This document shows, piece after piece, positions 57,001 to 64,000 of a stretch of 64,000 nt of DNA. The translations under genes and the position numbers were made by a program. Source of the stretch: Meghimatium bilineatum (Eukaryota > Mollusca > Gastropoda > Stylommatophora > Philomycidae); NCBI GenBank assembly GCA_034231615.1, contig CM067309.1, positions 33,344,088 to 33,408,087 of the forward strand, in the 5' to 3' direction. Numbering within the stretch: position 1 is the first letter of the stretch; every line of letters begins with the position of its first letter. Below the pieces are notes generated by a model, which saw only the letters and a list, made by a program, of their open reading frames with translations, was not told where the DNA came from and did no database searches.

Positions 57001-59645
57001 CTCAGTAGTTACATTGTTGAGTGTATTGTTACAAGCTCAACAATTACATTATTGAGCACATTATTACAGTTACATTATTGAGTGGATTGTTAAAGTTATG
57101 TTGTTGAGGGCCTGTTACAAGCTCAGCAGTTACATTGCATTGTTACAGGAATGCACTGTTACAAGCTCAGTTACTACTGGGTAGATATAGATTTCATCCC
57201 CACGGATGAAAGTTCTAGGTAATCTCTTGAAAATCAATTTCATTTTGAGTTTGGTACCCTCAAGCCTTTTGGACTAAACTCTGAACATTCATTTGTTTAA
57301 AGTTGTGTTGGTGTGGTCCTTATTGTATTGCTATCCATGTTGTATTTGGTAATAATTTGTTATATCTGTTGTCATATACTGTCCAATTTTCAAGAAAACC
57401 TGCTTCCATGACTACAAGTTTCCACATACGTCATTGATACCTTGAACTTTGTATTGTTTACATGTCAATAGTGTATCTAGTGCCTCTATGGTGTAACATT
57501 GTTTTTACTGTTTTCGTTGTTTTTCACTGTTTGTTTTATATGTTCTTGAGAAAGACCTAATGGTTCGATACATTGAAAATGTCTCATTTTTGTAATTTAT
57601 ATGTTTTCTTGTTTACACGTCATAACCTCTTAGTCTTGTGATAGTCCATCATGTTCAAGTGAAACTTTCAAAAACCTGTTTTCTACTTCTGATACTATTG
57701 TTGTTATGTTTTAATGCAGTACTACCTTATATTGATTGTCATAAACAACGAATGATGCTTTACTCCAATAATGTCAATCGTCTATAAAAAGTCAATACAA
57801 CTGTCATTCTATGACATCAAAAAGTTCTATCTGGATTGCAATTGGCTAATAAAATTACTCTTCACACTCCTTTCTGAAAATTCATCAATCTGCATTGGAT
57901 AAGTTTCTTTAAATAATTGTCCCCTCCCTTGCAAGACATTCCTTAAGGTTTTTCAGTTTCATCGAATTTCCCTTGACTTTTTTGTAGCTTCTCTAATAAG
58001 ATTCTGAGAACATCACATAGACAGATGGTTTTGAGCAACTTATCCCCTTTCCACACAGTTCAGTAATTACAATAATCCACCTGTAAATTTCAGGCACAAA
58101 TTCATCTTGAAAATTGATACCCATAAGAGAATTCCAAAATGTTTTTCTCAACACTGAAGATCTTATTTCCATTGTAGAAATTATAAAATGTCATGATTAA
58201 TTCAGTTAGCTTATATACACTATTCATATTCAGTTCACGATAATCTCAGCACAACTCTACCCTGAGTCACAGTTGAGTATACACAATCCGCTCACGTATA
58301 AATTCCTCTTGAAAACATGTTAACAAATTTAATAGTCCTCACAACGAAATATACAGTTATTCCAACATGATTTGCTTACTAAAACTTCTGATGCTGATGA
58401 AACTGATTCTACTTCTAACATTATTATCCAGATTCCGAATAACACATTGGTAGTTCCTTCTGATGACATTTGGTTGGTTGCTGATCCAGCGGTCCATGGG
58501 TTCATACCCTTTGACCTAATGTCATTAAATGGCATTATATTGCTGGGAAGTCTGTGGATTTTCGGCCCACCCCGGGACAGAGCCAGAGAATAACTATCAC
58601 ACCTCGAGGAAGGTAGGTTTCAACCTATGCACTGCTCCTAGCCACTGTAGCCAAGATAGGGTTCACTGTGCTCATTCCCCACCACTAATTGACTACTGGT
58701 TATGCTGAACTTCTCTATTGCTTCAGGCATGCAACCAAATGTTCAAGTCAAAAGGATTGTCATGTCCTGAGTCCCTGTGCCTCTATGATGGGTCTCAGCC
58801 ATAGGAAAAAACAGTGCTGTCAGTTTCCTCCTCCCCAGTGCTGCACAGTACATCTCTGGCTCCCTCCCAACCACAGAGGGTGCATACATATATATTCAGG
58901 TGAACATGAAACAAATTTCAACAACAAAATAAAAGTATAATTGTATAGATGATGTGCCATGAAGCTTCTATAAGAAGATAACCTCAATATAACGGCATGT
59001 CATCCATTAAGGTTTTCTGTTGCATGGATGGTTTGTCTAGTGGGCCATTGGTGAGACCCACAGACGCAACCACATGCGTGCTGATGACATATAAACAACA
59101 TGCATACCACAAAAATCCGACTACGCCCTGTGGGCTGTCTGGTTGCAATCCAAGAACTACATTTTTAGAGGTCTTTTTTCCATATTATATTTAATCAGTA
59201 CTGATTAAAACTCAGTGCATCTTTTTGGACATAAAAATCCTGAATTTTTTTCTGATAGTGAATTCAGACATATTACACATGGTAATGATTGATACCAAAC
59301 ACTGTTAAAAGGGAATGTATTCATAAGAAATATTATTTGACAACAGTGGTAGATTATTTAGTGAAAAGTAACTCTCTGACAGGAGAGGAACATTACAGAT
59401 ACAGTTTAACTCTTTATTCCATAAGGGTTTATATATATAGCACATACATATATTACTGCAGAAAGGCATTTTTGACACAACGGAAGATAATAAAGAAATA
59501 AGTGTCCACTTTAAGGATAAGCACCCTAATTTGCATTGATACTTACGATGAGATGATGGCTTGCCCTTTGGTCTATAAATATTACTGACCGATGGATACC
59601 AAGCATACGTGATTTCCTTCATTTTTGGGAACTGTTGTGTTGAAA
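44661..59645 (-). CDS. Gene 3: unrecognised Pro/Gln-rich protein, eight exons, C-terminal about 449 codons
   Basis: Exons in transcript order are 59645-59547, 56512-56407, 55360-55041, 53179-53070, 51038-50893, 50072-49970, 47121-46901 and 44904-44661. All have AG/GT borders and every phase closes, which makes the model strong. The protein has a Tyr/Trp-rich start (MKEITYAWYPSVSNIYRPKG), a Gln/His-rich middle, a Ser/Pro-rich low-complexity region, and two structured-looking blocks near the end: DDYEMIVEKYGWRAQIHGDP and, in the last exon, PFFYNTIPRKPQSFSINREW to KYNYKNFAFVY at the stop. I see no signal peptide or membrane segment. I cannot name the family. The C-terminal blocks look like conserved short motifs of the kind seen in cytoskeletal or ciliary proteins, but that is a guess. 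The 5' exons lie beyond 59645 and were not identified. Confidence 0.8.
45557..45860 (+). mobile_element. L1-like reverse transcriptase fragment, copy 2
   Basis: FDSKIITFMETLYKDTKSTV, then a degenerate MQGYSILPLLFFSGMFLYFI where L1-type RT has RQG-x-PLSPLLF. It lies in the last intron of gene 3. Confidence 0.7.
46089..46830 (+). mobile_element. piggyBac-like transposase, N-terminal half, broken
   Basis: First frame: acidic start with DLDDEDLLGFQKLDHAPLPN. Second frame: KLWKKVPPDEMRSFVTLLLL, YWSNDGLIEMAGFRNVISRR, RFLAILAFLHHMGN, ending near the first catalytic Asp (SIDE, read in a shifted frame). At least two breaks; everything after that Asp is missing. No terminal repeats were found. It sits in the last intron of gene 3 on the opposite strand. 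Confidence 0.85.
46811..46902. repeat. 31-bp tandem repeat carrying a splice-donor sequence, 3 copies
   Basis: AAATGTAATAAAATAG recurs at 46813, 46844 and 46875. On the minus strand copies 1 and 3 contain AGTAAGTTTTACT; copy 3 supplies the real donor of gene 3 exon 46901-47121. Confidence 0.85.
46901..47121 (-). CDS. Gene 3 exon with conserved-looking acidic/aromatic block
   Basis: 221 nt, acceptor TCCACAG and donor GTAAGT. It encodes IGPDDYYSELERPPTRPAAP, a Pro-rich linker, then DDYEMIVEKYGWRAQIHGDP and YQL. The donor is part of a 31-bp tandem repeat (46811-46902). Confidence 0.78.
47199..47363 (-). repeat. Retroposon B copy
   Basis: Antisense: TTCTTCTTCAGTGTTCATTC, CTACTAGATTTCCAGCAAGA, GCGTTATGTCACCGTTTTAT, ACACATCCATCTTCAG. 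It abuts the RT fragment to its right. Confidence 0.88.
47364..47745 (+). mobile_element. LINE reverse transcriptase fragment
   Basis: IQAYDKVWGKELLLKIQNMG, MYKWSKNYLSDRIIQTAVNN, then by shifts FINDIPDLVNTHKVIFADNL (catalytic block; FADN where active copies have FADD) and FWKLKVNTSK. Two or more frameshifts. Confidence 0.85.
47760..48262 (-). repeat. Repeat X copy
   Basis: Holds CAAACTTCTCTAGTACTCCC, CAACCAAATGTTCAAGTAAA, CCCAGTGCTGCACAGTACAT and the head with stem arms at 48113-48125 and 48163-48175. Uninterrupted at the point where the 15480 copy carries a LINE. Confidence 0.85.
48535..48640. repeat. TTAG-rich tract (LINE tail type)
   Basis: Irregular TTAGTTAG/TTAGGTTAG repeats. They resemble the TTAG tail of the LINE at 15975 rather than a telomere array. 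Confidence 0.7.
48649..48950 (-). mobile_element. LINE tail (RNase H family), inserted in another LINE end, with target-site duplication
   Basis: Reads IIQCLRTGHNRLRSHMYTQF, a 20-bp or so deletion, then SAKYTLQECSEHETLRQTYW. AGTTGTCAGAT flanks it (48638-48648 and 48951-48961). Confidence 0.9.
48962..49165 (-). mobile_element. LINE C-terminal fragment, interrupted host of the copy at 48649
   Basis: Aligned with 42460-42700: CTCCTATTCAGTATGTCCTG and CATGTAGTAACTGACAATC. Its TTAG tail lies on the far side of the inserted copy (48535-48640). Confidence 0.7.
49289..49572 (+). repeat. Retroposon A copy, full length
   Basis: GCCCATGTGTTGCCAGGGTC to GAACGAATGCAGAAGAAGAA. One of the least diverged A copies. 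Confidence 0.92.
49970..50072 (-). CDS. Gene 3 exon
   Basis: 103 nt, acceptor TCTTAG and donor GTAAAC. It encodes PQSATVGLFRDKTHQPARPI and TATSNQSSGQEQEI. An internal GTCAAG could serve as a donor but would break the phase. Confidence 0.66.
50096..50145. repeat. 15-bp tandem repeat, 3 copies
   Basis: AAATAAATAGCTAAC units beside the acceptor of gene 3 exon 49970-50072. Confidence 0.9.
50175..50520. repeat. About 44-bp minisatellite, 8 copies
   Basis: Unit GTATTCAAATCAGCCACCAG plus AGTACACAATACAGTACTGT. Later units are more diverged. Gene 3 intron. Confidence 0.92.
50893..51038 (-). CDS. Gene 3 exon
   Basis: 146 nt, acceptor ATTTTAG and donor GTTAGC. It encodes FPFHQQDKIVLKKQRPVSSP and continues to NERNAFSSKFPV. 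Another frame is also open, but only this one fits the phases of both neighbours. Confidence 0.68.
51110..51440 (+). mobile_element. LINE C-terminal fragment
   Basis: RKLNIFGHLKRHNSMERLIA, GCPRWQWTNDISDCLNMS, then FWKEYVTR and a GATGATGAT tail. One or two shifts. Confidence 0.72.
52550..52735. repeat. 27-bp minisatellite, 7 copies
   Basis: Unit CTCTTAATTGGTCACCTGGA plus ACTCAAC. Gene 3 intron. Confidence 0.93.
53070..53179 (-). CDS. Gene 3 exon
   Basis: 110 nt, acceptor GATAG and donor GTAGGA. It encodes LHKFNQESPACSEASSITKW and SGKQKALRPQSSYSSQ. Confidence 0.7.
53465..53605 (+). repeat. tRNA-derived SINE E, copy 2 (decayed)
   Basis: GGTGTAGTAATTAAACTATT, GCCTTGTAATCATGAGGTAG and GTCTTGTGTACAAGTGCATT; the box B region is broken. 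Confidence 0.55.
53815..53985 (+). mobile_element. LINE C-terminal fragment
   Basis: PKRGRPKATLKNIIPGD and CKTWRIKTSALCATC: the GRP-type C-terminus of a LINE. Confidence 0.55.
54035..54082. repeat. (AT)n microsatellite
   Basis: About 45 bp of uninterrupted AT repeats. Confidence 0.97.
54225..54890. repeat. 33-bp minisatellite, about 15 copies, interrupted by retroposon B
   Basis: Unit AAACACATTTCCTCCTCACA plus ACTATGAAACATT. It runs from 54225 to 54676 and resumes at 54835-54890. The period is a multiple of three, giving a long minus-strand frame of 11-residue units (EEEMCLMFHSC). Confidence 0.95.
54677..54834 (+). repeat. Retroposon B copy inside the minisatellite
   Basis: CCGCCGAAGATGCATGTG to GAATGCCGAAGAAGAA. 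TTTCCTCCTCACA occurs on both sides, but it is also the minisatellite unit, so the duplication cannot be told from the array. Confidence 0.92.
55041..55360 (-). CDS. Gene 3 exon (largest)
   Basis: 320 nt, acceptor TTATTTCAG and donor GTATGT. It encodes QKCKSAPVPKLCKESKIYIP and TPTQCWSKNKTLPETEWGVI, then a Gln/His-rich run and SQTPQPAF. A short repeat X end (55392-55440) sits in the intron just upstream of its acceptor. Confidence 0.8.
55392..55440 (+). repeat. Repeat X 3' end, very short insertion
   Basis: GAGCCCATGGACCGCTGGAT plus CAGCAACCAACCAACCA. Flanks TATAAATTAAA and TATAAGTTAAA may be an imperfect target-site duplication. The AACC tail shows X ends here. Confidence 0.82.
56407..56512 (-). 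CDS. Gene 3 exon
   Basis: 106 nt, acceptor CTACCCCCAG and donor GTATGA. It encodes LKCLYNFKEYQGQMVYPEPE and LFVRGVASTTQLAMK. Confidence 0.75.
56885..57180. repeat. Irregular repeat of TTACAAGCTCAG / ACATTATTGAGTA words
   Basis: About eight diverged units of 30-50 bp. Gene 3 intron. Confidence 0.75.
57185..58440. other. Gene 3 intron, nothing recognised
   Basis: AT-rich. 57600-57730 shares words with 21590-21720 (TAGTCCATCATG, CAGTACTACCTTATATTGAT), a possible old dispersed repeat. Confidence 0.4.
58445..59095 (-). repeat. Repeat X, longest uninterrupted copy
   Basis: Head at 59095 (GTGGGCCATTGGTGAGACCC), hairpin arms 58994-59006 and 58946-58958, CCAGTGCTGCACAGTACATC, CTTGACTTGAACATT read on the minus strand, and the 3' end GAGCCCATGGACCGCTGGAT read as its complement near 58490 (with ACC and CAT changes). 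It gives the unbroken reference for the 15480 copy. Confidence 0.87.
59547..59645 (-). CDS. Gene 3 exon (first seen)
   Basis: 99 nt, acceptor TTTTCAG and donor GTAAGT. It encodes STQQFPKMKEITYAWYPSVS and NIYRPKGKPSSH. It begins two bases into a codon, so an upstream exon is required. Confidence 0.75.
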
Positions 59646-59739
59646 CTGAAAATAAGGTGAAGGAAATATATTAAAAAGTATATTATTTTTCAGAGGAATT
59701 AATGTATGTCTCTCACTTGGTCTGTTCAATTGCTCATTC

Positions 59740-60055
59740 TTTGAGCTGTTTGATACTTAAGGTTGCTTGTAGCTAAGTTACATTTATCATCATTCTTTGA
59801 TACTTAAAGTTGCTTGTAGCTAAGTTACATTTATCATCATTTTTTGAACTGTTTGATACTTAAGGTTGCTTGTAGCTAAGTTACATTTATCATCATTCTT
59901 TGATACTTAAAGTTGCTTGTAGCTAAGTTACATTTATCATCATTTTTTGAACTGTTTGATACTTAAAGTTGCTTGTAGCTAAGTTACATTTATCATCATT
60001 CTTTGATACTTAAAGTTGCTTGTAGCTAAGTTACATTTATCATCATTCTTGAGGA
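59740..60055. repeat. 47/56-bp dimeric minisatellite
   Basis: GATACTTAA starts at 59752, 59799, 59855, 59902, 59958 and 60005: spacings 47, 56, 47, 56, 47. The longer unit has an extra TTTTGAACTGTT. Period of the dimer is 103 bp. Confidence 0.95.
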
Positions 60056-60179
60056 TTAAGGGTTCTCTAAAAATCTCCTAATGCAGGACAGGTGCAATAT
60101 CTAGCCACAATGCATGAAATACTTTAATAATCATTGACTATTTTAGAATCTATGGACAAAACTAGACAATATGTGACAT

Positions 60180-60432
60180 GTGTATCTTCTGCATTCATTC
60201 TCAAACTCCTTCAGTTTAACAGGATACAACCCGGAGAATGGAATAAGTTGTGTCATGGTTTACAGCTTGACCTACATCTGTGCCTTTAGACCTGCCCTAT
60301 CCAGCTTCAGCATGCTTCTGGGTCACTTTGATGAAATGAGACATCACACTTCACACCCAAAAATTCCTTATGTGCCTCTTACAACATGAGTGGAGGTGGG
60401 TAACAGTGTCGCTATTCTTTGCTGTCCTTTTG
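60180..60432 (-). repeat. Retroposon A copy
   Basis: Antisense from TCTTCTGCATTCATTCTCAA to CTTTTGGGCCGACAATAT. GACAATAT on both sides may be an 8-bp duplication. Confidence 0.88.
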
Positions 60433-60845
60433 GGCCGACAATATATCAATTACTGTTCTTGAAATAACACTATACAAGTAGGCATACATGAAATAAATTT
60501 TATTCTGTGCTTGTAGTAACACTAAACAAGTAGACATTTGTTCACTATTACCATAACAGCATTTAAAAAATATTTAAATAAGTTGTTTCAAATTTTCTCA
60601 GCCTTCTTAAAAAGCTATTACGGAAATGTTTTTAGAGTATAAGCTCTAGATTGCTATAGATAAAAAGGCCTTTCTCAAAACACAAAACAAAGAACCACAT
60701 TGAATCCATTAAATAACAAGGAAAAAGAGCTCAAGATAATAGGAATCAGTAAAAACATATTATGATGTCTACTGTATTTTATTGTTCGTCCATGGCAAGT
60801 ACATAACATGACTATTTGTTACATCTACTTTTAAAATTTAGTTAT

Positions 60846-61200
60846 GTTCTTGACTATTGTCTTTCCCCAGGTGGTTTGTTATCCACTCTTGCTGTTAAGC
60901 GTAGGGGTGATTGGAGCCTGAGTTTGCGTTCTAAAGCCAGATGTGTGGCCTTGGCTGTGGTATGACTGTGCATGTTCAGGGTATCCCTGACATTTTCTAT
61001 CCATCTTTTCCGTGGTCTTCCTCTGGCTTTGTACCCTGATCTCATTTGGTTACATACCTGTATGGGTTACTTGTCATGATGGATTCTCATAATGTGGCCA
61101 AACCATTTGATCTGCTGCCTTTCTATGTATTCTGTGCAAGGTATTATACCTATTCTTTCCCTGATATCTTAATTTTGTAATCTATCGAGCCAGGTGTTCC
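60846..61200 (-). mobile_element. LINE C-terminus, well kept
   Basis: Reads [57 protein letters not shown], then ARVDNKPPGERQ and a stop. Reference for the microsatellite-split copy at 19130. Confidence 0.87.
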
Positions 61201-61254
61201 CTGCGGCTTTCCTCAAGCATTTCATCTCACATGTCACTATCTTTCTGTGATGTG

Positions 61255-61508
61255 AAGATGAGAGAGACCATGTTTAGCACTGGTAGCATTGAGAGAGACC
61301 ATGTTTAGCACTGGTAGCATTGAGAGAGACCATGTTTAGCACTGGTAGCATTGAGAGAGACCATGTGTAGCACTGGTAGCATTGAGAGAGACCATGTGTA
61401 GCACTGGTAGCATTGAGAGAGACCATGTGTAGCACTGGTAGCATTGAGAGAGACCATGTGTAGCACTGGTAGCATTGAGAGAGACCATGTGTAGCACTGG
61501 TAGCACAG
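61255..61508. repeat. 31-bp minisatellite, 8 copies
   Basis: Unit GAGAGAGACCATGTTTAGCA plus CTGGTAGCATT. The first three units have TTTAG, the rest TGTAG, so the array grew by duplicating a variant. Confidence 0.96.
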
Positions 61509-61754
61509 TGTTGGTAGGAATATACTGTAGGTCATAGTCCTTAACTATGAGTTTGTAAATTACTAATAAACCCTATTTTGGCCACAAATGACCGTGAACA
61601 GTTCAGACGTAGGATGACCACTGTATACGGTTTTTCATCTACCTGTGACCTTCTAGCTATTCTTATGTTTGTTTGTGTCAATGAAAAAAGATTTCTACTA
61701 TAAAGCTAAGAAAGAATAGCTGTAGAAATTTCAGATGTGGTATTACTGATTGGA

Positions 61755-61945
61755 ACACAAGTTCAACAAACAACATATCAATGGTTCAATAAACAACACA
61801 TCAAGAGTTCAACAAACAACACATCAAGAGTTCAACAAACAACACATCAATAGTTCAACAAACAACTTACTATATGTTTAATAGAAACACATTAAAAGTT
61901 CAACAAACAAAAGATAAAAGTTAAAGAAAAAAACACATCGGTACA
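61755..61945. repeat. About 23-bp minisatellite (AACAAACAACACATCAAGAG), 7 units
   Basis: The same unit reappears at 62315-62465, so the array was split, or two arrays arose from one. Confidence 0.9.
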
Positions 61946-62314
61946 ATACAGGGAGAAGCGCCTACATTTTTAATGAAACAAATCATAAGCTTGAAATGAA
62001 CTGATCCTACATTATTTAATGAAATTAAATACCAATAAAGACACATTTAACAGTCATTAATTCTTCTACCGGATTAAATGATCTGTGCACTATGCACTGA
62101 GAGCCCATATACCCCCCCCTTGTGGATGACCCTGGGATTTAAGGGAGGGTGGGGTGCTCTCAGTGCATAGCAAGCAGATTTATGGCAACATAATTAGCGA
62201 TATTTTAATCTCTGTTTAAATTAACCACTTTGTATTTCAGTGATGTCCCTAAAGCTGAATAACATTGCATAAAATTAAAAAGTTGGAATGTAGGTACATC
62301 TCCTTGTTTTGAAC

Positions 62315-62465
62315 CCAACACATCAATAGTTCAACAAACACCACATTACTATTTCTACAAACACCCATCAAAAAACAATACATCAAAAGTTCTACAAACA
62401 ACACATCAACAAATATCAGATGTTCAACAAACAACATATCAAATGTTCAACAAAAAACACATCAA
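62315..62465. repeat. Second block of the 23-bp minisatellite
   Basis: AACACATCAATAGTTCAACA units, more diverged than the first block 370 bp away. The intervening sequence repeats CTCAGTGCATA-type ends around 62090-62170. Confidence 0.85.
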
Positions 62466-62929
62466 ACTACAGGTATAAAATAGAATTGGTACCATATCCT
62501 ATACAGGACATAAGATGAACCCAGAAATTTTTGGATGTAGTCATTTTAAGCAAGATTTATTTTTAGTAGCTTGTCATTCATTGCTTTCTAAATGGTCCAG
62601 ATGCATAATTACCTGTGGCTGACATCTAACCTGGTACTTTCGCAGGCCATTTGGGAAGTGCTCTGTACCTCTCAGTCACAGACGTTGATAATTGTTCAGA
62701 GCACAGGAGCAAACAGACAACTATTGAGATATATGGTCACATAGTGACTGTTCTGACTCGGTGTACAGGATGAAACTTGAACATCTGACACAAGTATGCA
62801 TGCACACACACATTAAGTCATAATCCAAATGAATGGACCAAGCTACACCTTCCCTGAATGATCATGTAAGATCATTATTCTTCTGTTTTATTTGATAAAG
62901 TCCATCTAAACTACACCTTGTCAAGTCCT

Positions 62930-63345
62930 AAAAGGAAACAACTCTCTCCATCATGCTTGGTCAATGGTCACTTCTTGAAATTTTCTCCAGCTTGGATCCA
63001 CCACTTCCATCTTGCTTGGTCAATCCTAACAATATTTTCAAGCTCTGGTCCACCACCTCCATCTTGCTTGGTAAATGGTCACTCCTTGAAATGTTCTCCC
63101 ATTATAGTCCACCACCTCCATCTTTCTTGGTAAATGGTCAATCCTTAAAATGTTTTCCCATTATAGTCTACCACCTCCATCTTGCTTGGTCAATGGTCAC
63201 TACTAGCAATGTTTTCCAGCTCTGGTCCACTACCTCTATCTTATTTGGTCAATGGTCACTCCTTGAAATGTTCTCCAGCTCTGACCCACCACGTTCATCT
63301 TTCTTGGTCAATGGTCCCTCCTAGCAATGTCCTCCAGCCCTGGCC
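62930..63345. repeat. 60-bp minisatellite, 7 copies
   Basis: Unit TTGGTCAATGGTCACTCCTT, GAAATGTTCTCCAGCTCTGG, TCCACCACCTCCATCTTGC. The period is a multiple of three, so plus-strand frames of up to 123 codons stay open. Confidence 0.95.
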
Positions 63346-63594
63346 TATATTTCACTTCCCTTGTTTTTCATCATATAACCTTTGGCTGTCCAAATGTAAG
63401 ATCATGGTAGAGTAGAAATCCAATTATCAAAATCCCAATTAACCAAATCCCCAATTATCCTAATTGAATTTTGGTGAAATAATTCAATTGATTTACGTAT
63501 GTACATATATATGTATAATGTATTACTGCACATATGTGCTATTTATGTAATTTTTGCATATTTTTACAGTATTGTAGTGAATGTATAATGTGTG

Positions 63595-64000
63595 CAACAG
63601 TTGATATCCCAGGAATATCAGTGGGAGGACATAACATTAATAATTTGAGAAATGCTGATGACACTTCTTATTGCAAAAAGTGAGGAAGACATTCAAGATT
63701 TAATTAATGTAGTAGTCACAGAAAGTAAAGAGAAAGGCCTCTTCCTAAATATAAAGAAAACAGAAGTAATGGTTATTCCAAAGAAATAAAATACCACACC
63801 TTGCAAGATAACAGTGAATGATATAGTATTAAAACAGGTCCACCAATTCAAATATTTAGGTACAACAATTACAGCAGATGGAAGAAGTTTAATAGAAATA
63901 AGAAGCAGAATAGGGCAGGCACAAACAACATTCAGAAAAATGAAAAATATATTGTGTAATATGACCTTGTCATTAGAGGTGAGAAAGAGAGATCTGCAGT
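63595..64000 (+). mobile_element. LINE reverse transcriptase fragment, runs off the right edge
   Basis: SVGGHNINNLRNADDT (catalytic FADD-type block with a change), then EEDIQDLINVVVTESKEKGL, LFLNIKKTEVMVIPKK, a stop, VHQFKYLGTTITADGRSL. RTE- or CR1-like RT with one shift and one stop. Confidence 0.88.

Noticed and set aside
61305-61535. Repeat protein frame rich in Ser/Leu/His
   Set aside because: The 31-bp unit is not a multiple of three; the frame only cycles through the three readings of one repeat.
62640-62720. Upstream exon of gene 3
   Set aside because: A frame with YRALPKWPAKVP has splice-like borders but the phase cannot be tested and the sequence looks repeat-like.
62953-63324. 123-codon plus frame
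   Set aside because: Generated by the 60-bp minisatellite; no domain, no splice context.

Overview
The window is animal nuclear DNA: AT-rich, sparse in genes, with host genes cut into short exons separated by long introns packed with retroposons, LINE fragments, minisatellites and microsatellites. The PRPF8 protein is clearly metazoan, and the repeat types (tRNA-derived SINEs, LINE tails ending in a C2H2 finger, hAT and piggyBac remnants) fit an invertebrate bilaterian. A mollusc or other lophotrochozoan is my best guess, but only a guess. I see no rRNA gene, no true tRNA gene, no CRISPR array and no convincing LTR or virus-like element.

Three host genes are supported, all on the minus strand, each by exons whose splice phases agree. 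(1) Positions 988-12434 hold the 5' part of PRPF8, the core spliceosome protein: seven coding exons, with the rest of the gene running off the left edge. (2) Positions 25449-30326 hold the last three exons of an unrecognised, charged, probably coiled-coil protein. (3) Positions 44661-59645 hold the last eight exons (about 449 codons) of an unrecognised Pro/Gln-rich protein with a conserved-looking C-terminus; its first exons were not found.

The rest is repeats. The main dispersed families are: retroposon A (about 275 bp) and retroposon B (about 157 bp), which share sequence and end in GAA-rich tails, with clear target-site duplications on several copies; at least three tRNA-like SINE types; several LINE families, mostly 3' ends (RNase H domains, GRP-x-x-RW C-termini, C2H2-finger tails); repeat X, which carries a conserved hairpin; and repeats Y and Z. 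DNA transposon remnants are a hAT 3' end with its terminal repeat, a piggyBac-like N-terminal half, and possibly a Harbinger fragment.

By region: 1-12.4 kb is PRPF8 with A, B, Z and SINE copies in its introns. 12.4-25 kb is intergenic and holds a three-level nest of insertions near 15.5-17.2 kb followed by a LINE graveyard. 25-31 kb is gene 2; one of its exons lies between inverted near-identical LINE copies. 31-33 kb is a satellite with three-monomer higher-order structure, interrupted by a LINE. 33-44 kb is intergenic, with a CpG-rich block near 33.5 kb. 44.6-59.6 kb is gene 3, whose introns are rich in minisatellites. 59.7-64 kb is more minisatellites plus a LINE reverse-transcriptase fragment running off the right edge. 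The three host genes show no sign of working together; they share only their strand.
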